From NCBI GenBank assembly GCA_002900995.3, contig CM035304.1:268877-332876 (forward strand): DNA of 64,000 nucleotides, in the 5' to 3' direction. This document shows positions 1 through 11,769 of the stretch, one piece after another. The notes under the pieces are model-generated. The model searched no databases. It saw only the letters and a program-made list of their open reading frames with translations, and had not been told where the DNA came from. Made by a program: the position numbers and the translations under genes. Each line of letters opens with the position of its first letter. Position 1 is the first letter of the stretch. The DNA comes from Ganoderma boninense. Its lineage: Eukaryota > Basidiomycota > Agaricomycetes > Polyporales > Polyporaceae.

Positions 1-2574
1 ACGCCGAATGATCGCTCGTCCGAATGTAGGGATCATCGAGAATCTGCAAGTAATTATTAGGACTGTTAAATTTGTGACGCACAGTGCTCCAAGTTATTAA
101 TGCAAGCAAGAACGAACGCATAGAGTTACCGAATCCGAGCTGAGAGCTGAGATGTCTATGGGGCAGTGCAAGGGCAGGATTGGCACATGAGACTGACGCA
201 CCGCTCATCCAACTTCTGGCATCCATCACGGCCCGTAGCGATCAAGATCCGGATGAGATGCATGAACGTGCCCTTCCAAACGCCGAGCTCGAACTCGTGC
301 ATCAGGTCGGGCACGAACAGCTCATACACATTGCGTCCAAAAGACGCGAACCTCTCTGAGAACGCGGACTGTGACAGAACATCGGATCAGCAATTACAAG
401 ATTAAGAGCGTGAGCAACGTACACGAGTGGGAGTCATCGAGAACAGGCTAAGCTTAGTGGCCTTGACGTTCTTGCCCTCGGGGGCTGTCCCCTCTTGAAA
501 TATCCACTTGCGAACCATCCGGATGACATCATGGAGGACGCTGGAATCCTTGCGCGCGTGCTTGACCCGGTCTGCCATGTCGCATTCCATCCCCATCTTC
601 CAAAAATATTTCCTATCTATCGTACAGTCTGGGCAGGCGTATTGCCCAAGGCACTTCAAGCACGCGACGAGGCATCTGAGTATACGATGTTAGCTGAGAG
701 AGGAGGACCATCACCGCCAAAACCGTACTTACTTCTCCGGATAGTCAGCAGAATAAATAAATATACGCGGAAAGACGCGGCGCAGGATGCCGTCGGCACA
801 AACAATAAGGAGTCCATACTCGTAGGCCTTCATGAAGTCATCGTCAAGCAAGAGCAGCCAGACTTGCCGAATGAGATCGTGCTTGATGAGCCTTATCACA
901 GCCTCCGTTGGTGGTTCCCCGTAGCACTCTTGATAATATTGGAAGATATTTGTGGGTAGCTGCATGCAAAGAATGTGAGGTTGATGGAGTATATTCTTTG
1001 ATACGTACTTACTTACCGACGGGATGTACGCCAGATGGTGGGTGGAAAATGTTGTTGGTTTAAGCCGCAGGTACTTCGAAAGGTTCAGGAAGTAAGCGTA
1101 GATAGGCCAGAGAGATGCGGAGCCGAAGTCAGCCAGGCGTGTCGAGTCAGAATAGACCCCGATGGCCGCGATGACACGCTCGACATCTGGGGGATCCTCA
1201 GGGTTTGGAGGCTGCCGCTGGAGCTCTTCATGCTCGCGAATCATGGCGTTGGAGTTGTAAATGTCAGTGTAGAGTCGTTCGGGGGGAGTGTCCGGCTGCT
1301 CGGGGGTGGCCTGCTTGTGGAGGAGAGTGTGGGGGAACCAATGGAACTTGCGCGCTGTCTCGTCTGTGAATGCAGCCTTGATGACCTCGACGAAGGGACG
1401 ATACCAGATCTTCTTGATGTCCAAGTTATACGCATGTTCTTCATCTTCGTGCGTCTCGCCAGACTTTGGGAGAGCGATCCTGACGGAGCCCTCACGCCAT
1501 CCATCCTTCGCCGAGAACGCGCCCCCAGTTGCCCTGAACTCGTCCAGCTGCCGCTGGCCATCTTCAACTCGAAACCCATAGAGATCCTCCTTCTTGAATC
1601 GATCATCTGTGATGATATCGACGATGCGCTGGAGCTCGCCTGCGGACTTGGTGACAGACCCCGAATACTGCCATTCCATCAGCTTGAACGCGGACCAGTT
1701 GAGGAATGGTGCGAAGGAGTTGGCTGCGACGTCGCGTGCTTGAGTGAGCCACGTTCGAGCCGTGCTACCGAAGGGTTTGAGGGGATCGCGTTCGCGGGGG
1801 TCCGGAGGGGGGCGAAGGTGTGTGCCGGCATCAGCGAACGTGTCAAGGGTGAGCCCCTCCTCCGGGTCAGAGCGAGGAGCAGTCGTGTACCGCCTAAACA
1901 CGCCGAAGCGGTTGGGCGGCGTGTCGATTGGTGGATGCGCAGGCTGACGGGGGTGTACGGGTGCAGGTGCGGGCGCGGGTGCGGGCACGGGTGCGGGTGC
2001 GGGGGGCAGGGCCGGACATCTTCCATGATGTCGTCCAGCACATCTTCGACCGTAGCACGCGGTCGTTTGGGCGAGGAAGTTGACACAGAGGCATGGGAGA
2101 GGGGAGCTGGGGTAGGGAGCTGAGAACGACCGGGAGTGATAGGGAAACCGGGCTTGAGATGAAGGTGGGGTAGACCCTTGAGGGACGTGGGGAGCATGTC
2201 CGTGAACTTTCCGGGCACTCGACGCCGCCGACGATTGGGGAGAGCATCATCGAGGGCCACAGGGATGCTGGCCTCTCGTTCAACCTGCATATATGCGGTT
2301 AGAAAGGATGAAAACACCGACGAAAATCATAGTGGCGTACCTCTAGTTGCGCCCTCCGTTGCGCTAGCCTCTCCTTCACCTCTGCCGCCTTTGCCCTCTT
2401 CTCTTCTGCCTGGCGCTGCTGGGCGGCTTCCCGCAGGCGCGACCTCTCCTGTTGCTTGTCAATGCGCCGTCGGAGGCCTATGTCAACGAAGGTCTGAGCC
2501 TTCTTGCACTTGTGCAGGTGGTTGCTGAGGTCGGCGTAGGTCTTTTTGCATCCATAACATTGCTCCTTAGCCAT
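1..2574 (-). CDS. Plavaka-type DNA transposase, C-terminal part beyond window
   Basis: The spliced minus-strand gene starts at ATG 2574 (MAKEQCYGCKK). A C2H2-like finger (CYGCKK...HLHKCKK) opens the protein, followed by a Glu/Arg/Ala-rich coiled-coil-like stretch and a proline-rich linker. The core shows signatures I associate with Plavaka transposases of the CMC/CACTA group: FAPFLNWSAFKLMEW, a YSDSTRLADFGSASLWPIY-type block, LLLDDDFMKAYEYG, CADGILRRVFPRIF and SADYPEK, then a Cys-rich segment (CLKC...CPDC) and VPDLMHEFELGVWKGTF. Introns that fit GT-AG are at about 2285-2340, 960-1016, 676-732 and 369-422, with more near 130-190 and 1-120. The reading frame changes inside a GCACCC-type repeat near 1965-2040, through either a 76-nt intron or a frameshift. 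The remaining catalytic region lies left of the window, so intactness cannot be judged. Confidence 0.85.
1960..2012. repeat. GC-rich hexanucleotide microsatellite in the transposase gene
   Basis: Imperfect tandem copies of gcgggt/gcaggt lie within the transposase linker. The upstream frame (CPPHPHPCPHPRP) and downstream frame (PAPAPAPAP) both read through it. This is where the frame of the transposase changes, so repeat slippage is a plausible cause. Confidence 0.7.
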
Positions 2575-2861
2575 CCAGAGAAGAGCGACGACGACGAGGA
2601 GTGGGAGGACCCAGGGAGGTCGCATACCAGAGACGTGGCGGGCGGAGAAAGAGTCGGAGCGCGGGTAAGTCTCGTTTGTCGCCGAGTTGCGCGATCATGT
2701 GACAAAACGCGTTCCTTGCGACGCGTCGTGTCACATCACGTCATCCAGATTTGACAGCCCCATAAATCGCTCTCCCCACGGGAAAAAGCCCAAGTCTCCA
2801 GCTCTCCTTCTTACCACCATCTTCTCCCCACATCCAAGGCCCATCCTCCTCCTCCTTACCC
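2575..2861. promoter_or_regulatory. Shared divergent promoter between the transposase and DUF6698-like genes
   Basis: This 287-bp interval separates two divergently transcribed start codons (minus 2574 and plus 2862). It holds an AT-rich cataaat near 2761 and C/T-rich tracts before the plus-strand ATG, as is common in basidiomycete promoters. Its promoter role is inferred from position. Confidence 0.5.
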
Positions 2862-5533
2862 ATGGTCATGGCCCCCAGCAGGCAGAAGAGCAAGACGTCC
2901 GCGTCCTCCAAGGCCGACACTGCCTCCAAGACGACCCGTGGGAACCACGCCGTGTAAGTCCGCGCCTGGGCGCATATATGCGCCCACAAATATGTGCATA
3001 TACTCACCGTCCTTCATGCAGTTTTTTTTCACCCCTTCCTCCCACCCCTCCTCGCAAAAACAAACGACCGCGCATCGAGTCCGACAGCGAACCTGAGGAG
3101 GAGGAACCTCCAGCAAAGCAGAAGAAGTCCTGCGAGAAGAAAACCTCGCGACGCCACCGAGGGGACAACGCGGATCGCGACGCCGGCGCTCCGGGCGATC
3201 TTGATCGCCAGCAACGCAAATCCGGCGCCCCAAACCGGAACCCTCTTCCTTCACCACGTCCATCCTCTCTCTCGCCCCCCCCTGCTACCTCTTCCTCCCG
3301 ACGCAGGCCATCTCCGCGCTCCTCATCCGGCACCCCCTCCGTATCCGATCAACGCCGCTCTAATCGGCGCAACGCTGCGCAAGGCGGCTCTGGGAAGCGC
3401 GACACCACCCACTCCCAATCGCACATCTCCTCTGGACGCTCCACCTCGAACACCGCCGCCCTTCAGCCTGTCCCCTCCAACCCCGGCCGCCTCTTCGCTG
3501 ATCAACTCAAGAACATGGTTGATCTTGACAGCCAGGACGAAGACCCCGACGACCTCGACCTCGACCTCGACCTCGACCTCGAGGAAGATATTCCTGAGAC
3601 CAAGAAGCGCAAGGGCCGGAAGACCGTGGCCGATAAGGAGCTGGAGGAGGAGGAGGACGACAACGACGACGGAGGCAACCACTATGACCTTCGTGGCAAC
3701 AACGACGACGACGAAGAGGTCTCTGCAGAGGCCGTCGACGCACTCATGGCCATCATCAACTCACGCGAGAAGCAGAAATATTCTTTAACGTCCGTGACCA
3801 CTTCATGTTTCCCTCTTACACTGCTGACAGCTTCGCTCCTAGGAAAAAGCAGTCGGATCCTCAGCAACTCCCTGGACACTTCAAGAAGTGGGGGCGCAAC
3901 GCTCATCGTCTCCTTGGCGCATACACCAACTTGTACCAGACCATCACGACTGGCATGATGGTCCTCAAGGCTCGCCCCTCGACAGCGCAAGAATACGCCC
4001 AAGCCTACGGGCTCATTCCAAACATGTGAGCGTGCCTGAATCTATCTCATCTCTTACCTGATCTTCGTGTACGCAGGAGTGCCGCCGCGGCGAGGTTTTA
4101 CACAAAGAAATTTATGTACCTCTGCAAGGTTGTTCCCAAGCTCAAGGCCCTATGCGGGCACCTCCTGTATCGTTCGGCTGATATGTTTGTGTTTGCGAAA
4201 TTTGTAAGTGTTCATTCTTATTGCGTGCTTTGCTAATGTCCTTTCAGTTCAAGAAGCACGCCGGTGCTGGCCGGTCCTCGGACCTTTCAACGTTGAGACG
4301 CAACTTCGCCTCTTACCTGCCCCACATCACACTCTCCGACAACCGCATCATACGTCCGCTCACGCAAGTCGAGTACCGCAAAAGGGATCGTAACTGTGGC
4401 CATTTTTCTCTCTGTACCAGTCGTCTCCTCCTCCCTATCCATGAACGTGATGCCTTTGATCAAAACCCTGTCGAGTCTGTCATCCAACTTGGTATCAATG
4501 CGTGTGCGCTAATGGTTTTGCAGGTACAACAAGGTGTTTGCCAACGAGCTCAGCTCCTGCACGCAAAACAGCCGGCGATCCAAGGGTGCTCGCATGACCA
4601 ACGATGACGAGAGCTACCCGGGCTTTCTGTTCCCTTCCCATTTCGACTACGATGAGCAGGCGCCACACCGGGGTCTATTGAAGAACACACTTTGCGAATC
4701 GGTTTGTTGCATGCCTCCCACCCTGCTATGCATGGTTCCTGACGGCTTTTCCTAGGTTGTCCGGCACCTGTATAAAGGACCATCGTCGGTCGGCCTGAGC
4801 AATGGAGCGCCGAATCTCGGACGAACCTGCCTTGCAGACATCTATGACATCACGAAGCTCACCCCGGACTACCTCGTCTATGCCGCAACTTTGGTGAGTC
4901 GATTACATCAAGGGCTACAATATGCTTATCATTTCTTTCGCAGGTCCGTCACCTCCTTGGCAATGACGAGCGGTGGGGTGGCGATGACAAACGGCGGAGT
5001 GGCTACTGTCTGCATACGTCACTCCATCGCCTTCTCACTCTCGACTACGAGATGTGGGAGGAGGACGTCGAGTCCGGCGAGCTGTTCGACGATGACGACG
5101 AGGCACACTGGACGACTGAGAACGTGTTCTCATATTACAATAGGTATGTTTTTGTGGACTCTAACATTTTCGTCTACACTAACATATTTTTAGGCTTCTT
5201 TTCGGAGCTGAGGAAGGTGACCCGGAACAGCAAGTCATGGAGCTCTTCGATTATGACGAGAACATTGATGGAGACGGCTGCGACAATGTGCGGGCGCGGG
5301 CGCTCAACGCGCGAAGGGCTGAGCTCGAGGCCATCCGCTTGCGCCGCCGCAACGTGGAGCCATCACACACACCATCCGAGAGTCGACCGCAGTCGCGGGC
5401 GCCATCTCAGCTGCGCGCTCAGTCCCTCGACTACGCGGCGCCCCCTGCTGACCGCGCTGGTGCCAATAACAAGTCCGACGACGAGGCCGACAGCGCCCAT
5501 GCCACCAACGACGCCGGTGCCCTGGCTGTTTGA
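2862..5533 (+). CDS. DUF6698-like basidiomycete protein
   Basis: Spliced gene starting at ATG 2862. Exon 1 (to 2953) joins in frame to an exon from 3022. The N-terminal third is Lys/Arg/Ser/Asp-rich and probably disordered, with an NLS-like RKNKRPR stretch and a DLDLDLDLDL run encoded by a ctcgac repeat near 3556-3582. The C-terminal half contains PGFLFPSHFDYDEQAP, a GLLKNTL...YKGPSSVG block, the DITKLTPDYLVYAATLVRHLL region and ENVFSYYNRLLFG. This order matches DUF6698, a large Agaricomycete family of unknown function. Well-supported introns include 2954-3021, 4026 to about 4076, 4204 to about 4247, about 4696-4755, about 4893-4943 and about 5143-5193. Near 3778-3821 the frame must change by a 41-nt intron or a one-base shift. 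The intron before the exon at about 4530 is not settled. No function is claimed. Confidence 0.75.
3556..3582. repeat. ctcgac hexanucleotide repeat coding for (DL)n
   Basis: About five tandem copies of ctcgac inside the DUF6698-like gene encode an acidic Asp-Leu run. A multiple of six keeps the frame whatever the copy number. Confidence 0.8.
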
Positions 5534-5721
5534 AATTTCTGTGTCTTAGATGGGACAAGGTCTGTGATTTGATTTCTTGCCGCTGGCGGGCGGACTTCTT
5601 GGTCTCCGCGTTCACTCCATCGTCTTGTGCCTGCTCGGATGTATTGCTACCGCTGATATGTTGCTCCTGATCTCCGTCTGTTGCTGCTGTATCCTGTATC
5701 ATTGCTGTGTACTGTTACCAC

Positions 5722-5727
5722 AATAAA
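5722..5727 (+). terminator. Candidate polyadenylation signal (aataaa)
   Basis: A canonical aataaa lies about 190 bp after the stop codon of the DUF6698-like gene. Confidence 0.4.
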
Positions 5728-5739
5728 AGTCTCCTCCCG

Positions 5740-6253
5740 CCTATTGCCTGGCAGGAGCGTGTGCGATGTGTGACCAAAGTGATATATTCACTATTATTTT
5801 ATATACATATTCAATAGCGTACGGCGTTACCGCGCAACATGACGGAGCCAAGACCACCTCGGACACATGCTGCCCACGCTCTCCACTCCGACCTCTGACT
5901 GCGCGGGCTTTTAAGTTGCGCCTCGGGCCACAATATACAAAAGCCCTGGCCACCTCAAAAAGGTGAGCATTGGAATATTGACGCGGTACGACACTGCCAC
6001 CACACCGATCCCATGCAATCCTCACAATATCTTGTGAGGATTGCATGGGATCGGATGGGGTGGCCCACCCTCCACCTCTCGGGGGCAAGATCCCGTGGGC
6101 AGGCAATCAAGCCGTTACGCAGACCATTCTGCGGGGAAATTGCGTGAGCTTTTCGTGCTTCCCTGGGCCGGCGCGCACAGGTGAAGTTAGCCGACACTTT
6201 TTCACTTTTGCTGATGTGTTGCCCTGGTCTCTCGTCGCCCGCCACCACTCGCC
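5740..6253. other. Intergenic region before the gene at 6254
   Basis: There is no coding signal. The interval contains an AT-rich stretch near 5785-5815 and a perfect hairpin at 6005-6054. It ends in the promoter of the plus-strand gene starting at 6254. Confidence 0.6.
6005..6054. repeat. Perfect 23-bp inverted repeat with a 4-nt loop
   Basis: Arms 6005-6027 and 6032-6054 are exact reverse complements, separated by tatc. It lies 200 bp upstream of the ATG at 6254. It could be a transcribed hairpin, a protein-binding palindrome or a tiny foldback remnant. Confidence 0.9.
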
Positions 6254-7276
6254 ATGTCAGTCGTCTCCAAGCTCCCATTCATCCCCTTCACAGCGTCGAA
6301 CTACGCTGACTTGCAGCACAAAGTCTACCACTCTGACCGAGATTCCTACCGGGGAGAACTGCGACACGGGCTCAACAGCCAGCTCGGTGAGTCCCCATAT
6401 CCATATTGCGTGCAGCGTCACATGACCGATTTCCATGCAGCCGAGAGCACGGGGATACCGGACATCCAAGTGCCCTACTCAAAGGAGAAATATGCGCGGC
6501 TCCTCGTCTGGTGCCTCCACGTGCTGCTCGACGGCTGGCCGTGGCACATCCCGTTCGCGAACCTCAGCGACATCAAAGGGGGCGCCGCGCCTCTCCGCTT
6601 ACTCGTAGATCTCCTGCGCGACGGCACACTCAGGTTCATCCCCGCACCGGAACACGTCTGGCGGCGCGCCCTCCACGACCCTGACAGCGTCCTGCCGCAC
6701 GTCATGGCCGCCGCAAAGCTCCCTCCCCTTCCCCGCACAGTCCAGCCGCTGAGGTTTTCCCTCGACCGCTTTCCTGGCCTCACGACCCCACGAGGTGGCC
6801 GCAGTGCGTCCTCACGCAACCACCTGCCCCGTCCCGCAGCACCTCGGTGTCTCCCTGCTCCGGCCGAGGAGCGCGTCTTGCACCCCGACAACCTCGAGGT
6901 CGTGCTCACTGCCCCCATCGGACCAAGTTTGTCGCACACGACGGGCGAGCGTCGTCAGCGCTGCGACACCAACAAGGCGCGCCACCGTCCCGTCTCTAAC
7001 CCTGAAGACAAACCGATGCGCGCACGGAAGGTCGGCGTACTCACCTCGCCATTCGTGCTCGACAGGCCGGCGGGCCGTGGTACGAGCACTCTGCCCCAGA
7101 ACAGGCCGATGAAGCCTCTGTCGGAGCATCGGCTCCCGCTGCTGGTTGGCGACCGCCTCGGTGGTTACGTCGTACCGGGCAGGGACGAGAGCGAGGCAGA
7201 GGACATTGACTCGGATGAGTCGGAGGACTCGGAGACCGAGAGCGGGCCCCAGGCGAAGCGGCGGCGGTTCTCGTAG
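6254..7276 (+). CDS. Conserved basidiomycete protein of unknown function
   Basis: The protein starts MSVVSKLPFIPFTASNYADL. A 54-nt intron (6387-6440, gtgagt...atgcag) is likely; its length is a multiple of three, so the frame is open even unspliced. Spliced, the N-terminal 100 residues form a compact block with PDIQVPYSKEKYARLLVWCL and DGWPWHIPFANLSD, a pattern I recall in uncharacterised Agaricomycete proteins. The middle is Pro/Arg-rich and probably disordered. The C-terminus is acidic (DESEAEDIDSDESEDSETES) and ends in a basic KRRR cluster, which suggests a nuclear protein. No catalytic motif is visible. Its position next to the transposase and DUF6698-like genes may mean it belongs to mobile or repetitive DNA, but this is inference. 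Confidence 0.65.
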   Translation: MSVVSKLPFIPFTASNYADLQHKVYHSDRDSYRGELRHGLNSQLGESPYPYCVQRHMTDFHAAESTGIPDIQVPYSKEKYARLLVWCLHVLLDGWPWHIPFANLSDIKGGAAPLRLLVDLLRDGTLRFIPAPEHVWRRALHDPDSVLPHVMAAAKLPPLPRTVQPLRFSLDRFPGLTTPRGGRSASSRNHLPRPAAPRCLPAPAEERVLHPDNLEVVLTAPIGPSLSHTTGERRQRCDTNKARHRPVSNPEDKPMRARKVGVLTSPFVLDRPAGRGTSTLPQNRPMKPLSEHRLPLLVGDRLGGYVVPGRDESEAEDIDSDESEDSETESGPQAKRRRFS

Positions 7277-10200
7277 TCGGGTAGCATACGCGTTGTTGGT
7301 TTTGAAAGCATTAGAATTGATGCGCATATATTGATCGGTGGATTTACGCTGAGGCGAGAGGCGGAGGGCAACGGGGATGGTGGTGGTTCGAGTGCGAAGC
7401 TTCGGAGCGCCCGGGTCTGCCAGATGGGGCAGCATAAGCGCTTGCAGCTCGGCGCCCGCCCTCGCACCTGGCACCGCTTGCTGGTCTCTCCTCTCTGCTC
7501 TTCCGATCGCTGCTGGCTCCGAGTCTCTGGGACAGCGACGGCCGGCCGACCACCTCATGCTGCATTCTACACTTACTCGTCTGGCGGTCTTGGCACTTTG
7601 CATCTTATGCTTGCTTGCATGGCTTGACTCGGGCCTGGTCCTCCCGTCGACGTGGCCGGCCTGCTCGTTGATTTGGCTCTCAGTCAGATGTCTTGTCCTT
7701 TCGAGGATCTCGTCGTGTGGTCCGACATCATTCCTGTTGCTATGCCCGGCGGAGGTTCTCCCAGCTGGGAAGGGACAGAGTGCGATGCATGTGCACCAGG
7801 TAAGTACTCCTTTCCCAGCCCCGTACGCCCCCTGCATCAATATTCATGCCCTCGCTGTCTGTCTCTGTGCCTTTGCCATATTTCTGTACCTGCGCCTCGT
7901 TTTCTCTTGCCTTTTAATCGCTTGGATGGTCTATTCTACCTGTCTGCGCTCTTCACACAACCGCTGGCCTCACGCGTGACGGTGTCCTTGGCCGTCCAGC
8001 CAGGATGCTTCCGCTCAGCTCGGATCCATCTGCAACCCATGAAATAGGTGAGCCCGTCCACCCTCGATCCTACCACCGCCTGCCTTCGTGCCCGTCGACC
8101 ATGCTGCTGGCAACTGCGTGTGCGCCTGTACTAGCACCCTCGCCCTGTATGTATAGTGTATGCGCACTTGGAAACGCTACTCCCCTTGCAGCTGTCGAGG
8201 CTTCGGTGCGTGCCCCCGTGCTCTGTTTAGACGGCATGGCTTTCGAAAAGCCAGGCGGGAAGCGGTGTGGGTGTGCGCGATCAGTCCGCTGCCGGCCTGA
8301 TCCTCTCCGCTGAGCAGGAAGCGCGACCTTGCGTGCCGGAACTGTTCACCTTTTTCAGCCCCAAGACTCTGACACGTCATGGTGGAAAGACGTGCAGCAG
8401 CTCGTCAGACGGACCGGGCCTGACCGGTGACTGCCGCTCCTCCGAGTCAGATCAGCACCGAGCTTGGCGTTGCGTGAAGGTCGGTCGTGAAAGCTGACCT
8501 GTCTGCAGGCGAACGAAGGGTCGCGAGGAGGACCTGAAGCTCGAGATCAGGATGCTGGACGGGTCTGTAGTATGTCTGTCCAGGTGGAAGGTGGACATCG
8601 GACGCCGTCCCTGCAAGAGGCTGCGTGGCCTTGAGTTGCTCTGTGCGAGTGCTGTGTGCATGCAAGCCTGAATCGGGAGCGCGGAAAGTTTCGCTGTGGT
8701 ATGGGATGGCATACTACAGCCGTCTGTTGGAAGAGCGGAAGCACGCCGGCAGTGCGCAATGTCTTGGCCAACTGCCCGCATCGCAATCGGAACAGGCTGG
8801 ACGCGCGAGTGACTGGATGGAAACGGCTGCGTCCGATCCGCCGATGATAAATTTCGGTGACGTTGGAGACACGTCCCTCGCGTTCTCGGACTTGTCCGTG
8901 TCCCGTCTGGGGCGCATCCTCCACGTCCGGCACGACATTCGCACATTTGCTGTCGAACCTGCTTCGCCCGTCAGTACGATTATATTCATAGACACCTATT
9001 GACCTCGGGGCACCCGGGGACAGCCTCACGGCGCTGCCAAGCGGCCGCATACCCGCGTTTTGGCACAGAGGGGGATAGAGGAGGTGCAAGCATGGTAGAG
9101 AGGGTTCGTACTAAACGGCCGGTCGTGCGGCTCTGTTGCTGAGCAACTCGCGAGATGTTTCGGTTTGCTGGGCTGGCTGTGGAGGTGACGTGTAAATGGT
9201 CGGCATTGCCAGATGCGCACGAGTCTATGCGACCGCGGTGAAGGTCGGCCCGCAGCCCACACTCATGTATCGGCATCGAGCTGAGGACAAATTACAAAGC
9301 AGTTTTCACCATTGTTTTGCGGCTGGTAACTCGCAAGGATGCAGTGTGTCGTCGTGTTAATCAATATTTTAATATTGACTGGGCCGGCCGACCCAGCCCT
9401 CCCAAAAGGTAACCGGTAACCCCAGGCGAAACCCTACCCTTCCAATCGGGAGCCGCCCTCTGAAACCTGCATCCATACACTCGCCTTGAGCAACTGCTCC
9501 TCGGCCTCCTCCACGTTCCCCAGCGCCATCGCATACCCTACCTATCGCCCAGACAGCCATCTCGCAGCTTCGCCAGCAGGCGTCGGATTCGCACACACAT
9601 TGCAGGACGCAGCGGAAGGAATGCCTAGGTTCTATGACGGTGAGCCAACGTGGATGTGCTGTGCATGTATGCGGTTTCCAACTCACCTGCTCGACTAACA
9701 GGCGCATACAGCGACCCGGACGCCGGTTCCGACCTTCCCGACGTCTGTTGAATGGCGCACAGGCACCTTGCATCTGGCTACGTTCGTTGCGGCTCCGAGA
9801 CATGGAGACGGCAGCCGTGCTCCGTTGACGAGGAGAGCCGAGCTCGTGCGCACAGGTGCGTCATCCCCCTCATTTCGCCTCTGTGATCCGGCCCCCGGAT
9901 GATCATAAACAACAACCATCCAGGGCCATCCGGCGGCGTGCTCGCAATGCGTTTCCGTCACGGCTGCTGACCGTCCGGGTGTGCTTGCCCGCTGCTCACT
10001 TCCAGGTGAGTCCGTCCAGCTGCCCATGTTCCCGCAAGCCGGGTTGTGGCTTTGAAGTGTGCACCCTTGCATGGTTGCTGCACTTCGGTCGTACATGAGA
10101 TGCCAGGTCGGGCAGGATGCATTCATTCCGTGTCGCATACATCGCAGCCACAGGGCACTCTGTCTCCATGGATGCGAGGTCGGGGCGGCCATGGAGCGAG

Positions 10201-11750
10201 GCCCTTCTCAGGTTCTGGTTCTCGAAGTATAAACATGCACAGGATGACGTGCATGCCCGGGCCGACTTACGGTGGATCGTAGCGGCATGCGCTGGGGCGG
10301 CCGAGGTGCTCGGTACGATTTTCAGCAACACCCGTCTGCGAGGTGATGGCGGACAATGCCCGTCTCGGTCAAAGTATACGTAAAGAAGCTCAGGGTTGCC
10401 CCTCATCTGAGTAGTTCCATGCCCATACAGCCGTCCATGCTGCTTGAAGTGTCCAAGTTTCAGACCGCCCGTTTTTGTCGCTGCAGGCTGTTGGTGCCCA
10501 CTTGATTCTCGTGGACATTGGATGCCCGCCGGCACGGTCATGGCGTCCGCTGCCTGTCTGCAAAGTGGCGGCTTTGTCCGTGTTGTCTCGACGATCGCTT
10601 GCAGCTGACGACTGGTCCTCATCAGAATAAATTAGTGCAGATGCAAGCGTTCGCATCCTCGCATCAGCTGCGTCAATGCTTTACAATCGTGCCAGGGTGG
10701 TAAGGTCGAGCCCATGACGGTCTGGCTCCGCTTGCGTGTATGCATTAATCCGAAGACTGAAACTTGGCAGGCAGAACTTTGTTCAATATGGCACGTACCT
10801 TGCCTCACGATGTCCGTTTGTACTCTGTTGCTGCCAAGAGCCGTCGCGTCCGAGGTCCTGGATGATAGGTGGAGATGGAAGACGACCGGTCTCTCCGACT
10901 CATGCTTCCTCGGGGCGGCTGGGCACATCCCAGTTTGCAGCGGCCCTGTGGTCTCCGCTTTTGTGTAAGCACGCCGAGGTCGATATTGTACATGTTGAAA
11001 TGTGGCCTCAGTTGAGCGCATCCTCTGCGACGGGATCACTCGACCTGTTGGGGACAAGACAGGCAGTCAGCCGGGACGGCAGAGTGTGTTGCACAGCAGG
11101 CACATACCAGATGGCTGAAAAGATGCCACATCCACCGAAGAAGACTGATGGCGACCCTGGAGACGTATCAGGCCGTGCGGACATGGAAGCATAGTGCAGA
11201 CAGGGGCCCATAGAATTACGGGCCGACAGACCATGTACGCGCACGAGCCGAGATCCTTGGCAACGGATTGCGGAATTGACGCTACTGGTGCCGTGGACTG
11301 CGAGCGCATTAGAGAAGATTGCTGACCGGTCTGCGTGTGGGGAAATAAGCATCCGAGGAGCATATTTAAGGAGCAGACGGACGGCGTTCAGCTCCCATCC
11401 ACACCGCCCTTTCAGCCCGACCCCCCACGTCCCGGGTCTGTCGCTGTTGGATGCCTGAGCCGTGCACTTGCTGCGAGTTTGATCTGTAAGTACTGCAATT
11501 ACGTTTATGACCGTCAGTACAACGAGCTTAAGGAGATTGCTAATTTGGATACTTTATCACATTCTCGTGTTCGTAGGTGGCAGAGATTGGCCAACGGGCA
11601 TGAAAGCAGTGGCAGGTAGACCTCGGAGCCTCGCAAGTTGGGGTTGCACTGTACGTGTTTTTGGGATGCCGTGGGTGGCGATGGCAAGGAGTGAGGAGGC
11701 CATGCAGCAGAGGGTTGCGGGTGGTGTGGGGTGCATAAATGTTTTGAGAG
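7277..11750. other. 4.5-kb gene-poor region
   Basis: I find no recognisable protein, RNA gene or long repeat. Open frames are short, overlap on both strands and show no family signature. Several strong donor-like sites are present (gtaagtac at about 7801 and 11487, gtgagtcc at about 10005), as is an atatttaagg motif at about 11361. Spliced noncoding transcripts or a decayed locus are therefore possible. Confidence 0.5.
9361..9378. repeat. Short AT-rich palindrome
   Basis: tcaatatt and aatattga form 8-bp inverted arms around tt inside otherwise GC-balanced DNA. No function can be assigned. Confidence 0.6.
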
Positions 11751-11769
11751 CGATTGAGGGTCTGTTGGA

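Noticed and set aside
1035..2123. A 362-residue frame on the plus strand
   Set aside because: It is antisense to the Plavaka transposase, whose minus-strand motifs are clear.
8625..9002. A 125-residue plus-strand frame in the gene-poor region
   Set aside because: It has equally long antisense frames, no recognised motif and no supporting start context. I do not call it a gene.
10736..11194. A 152-residue plus-strand frame before the LINE remnant
   Set aside because: No match to reverse transcriptase or endonuclease motifs, and overlapping antisense frames of similar size.
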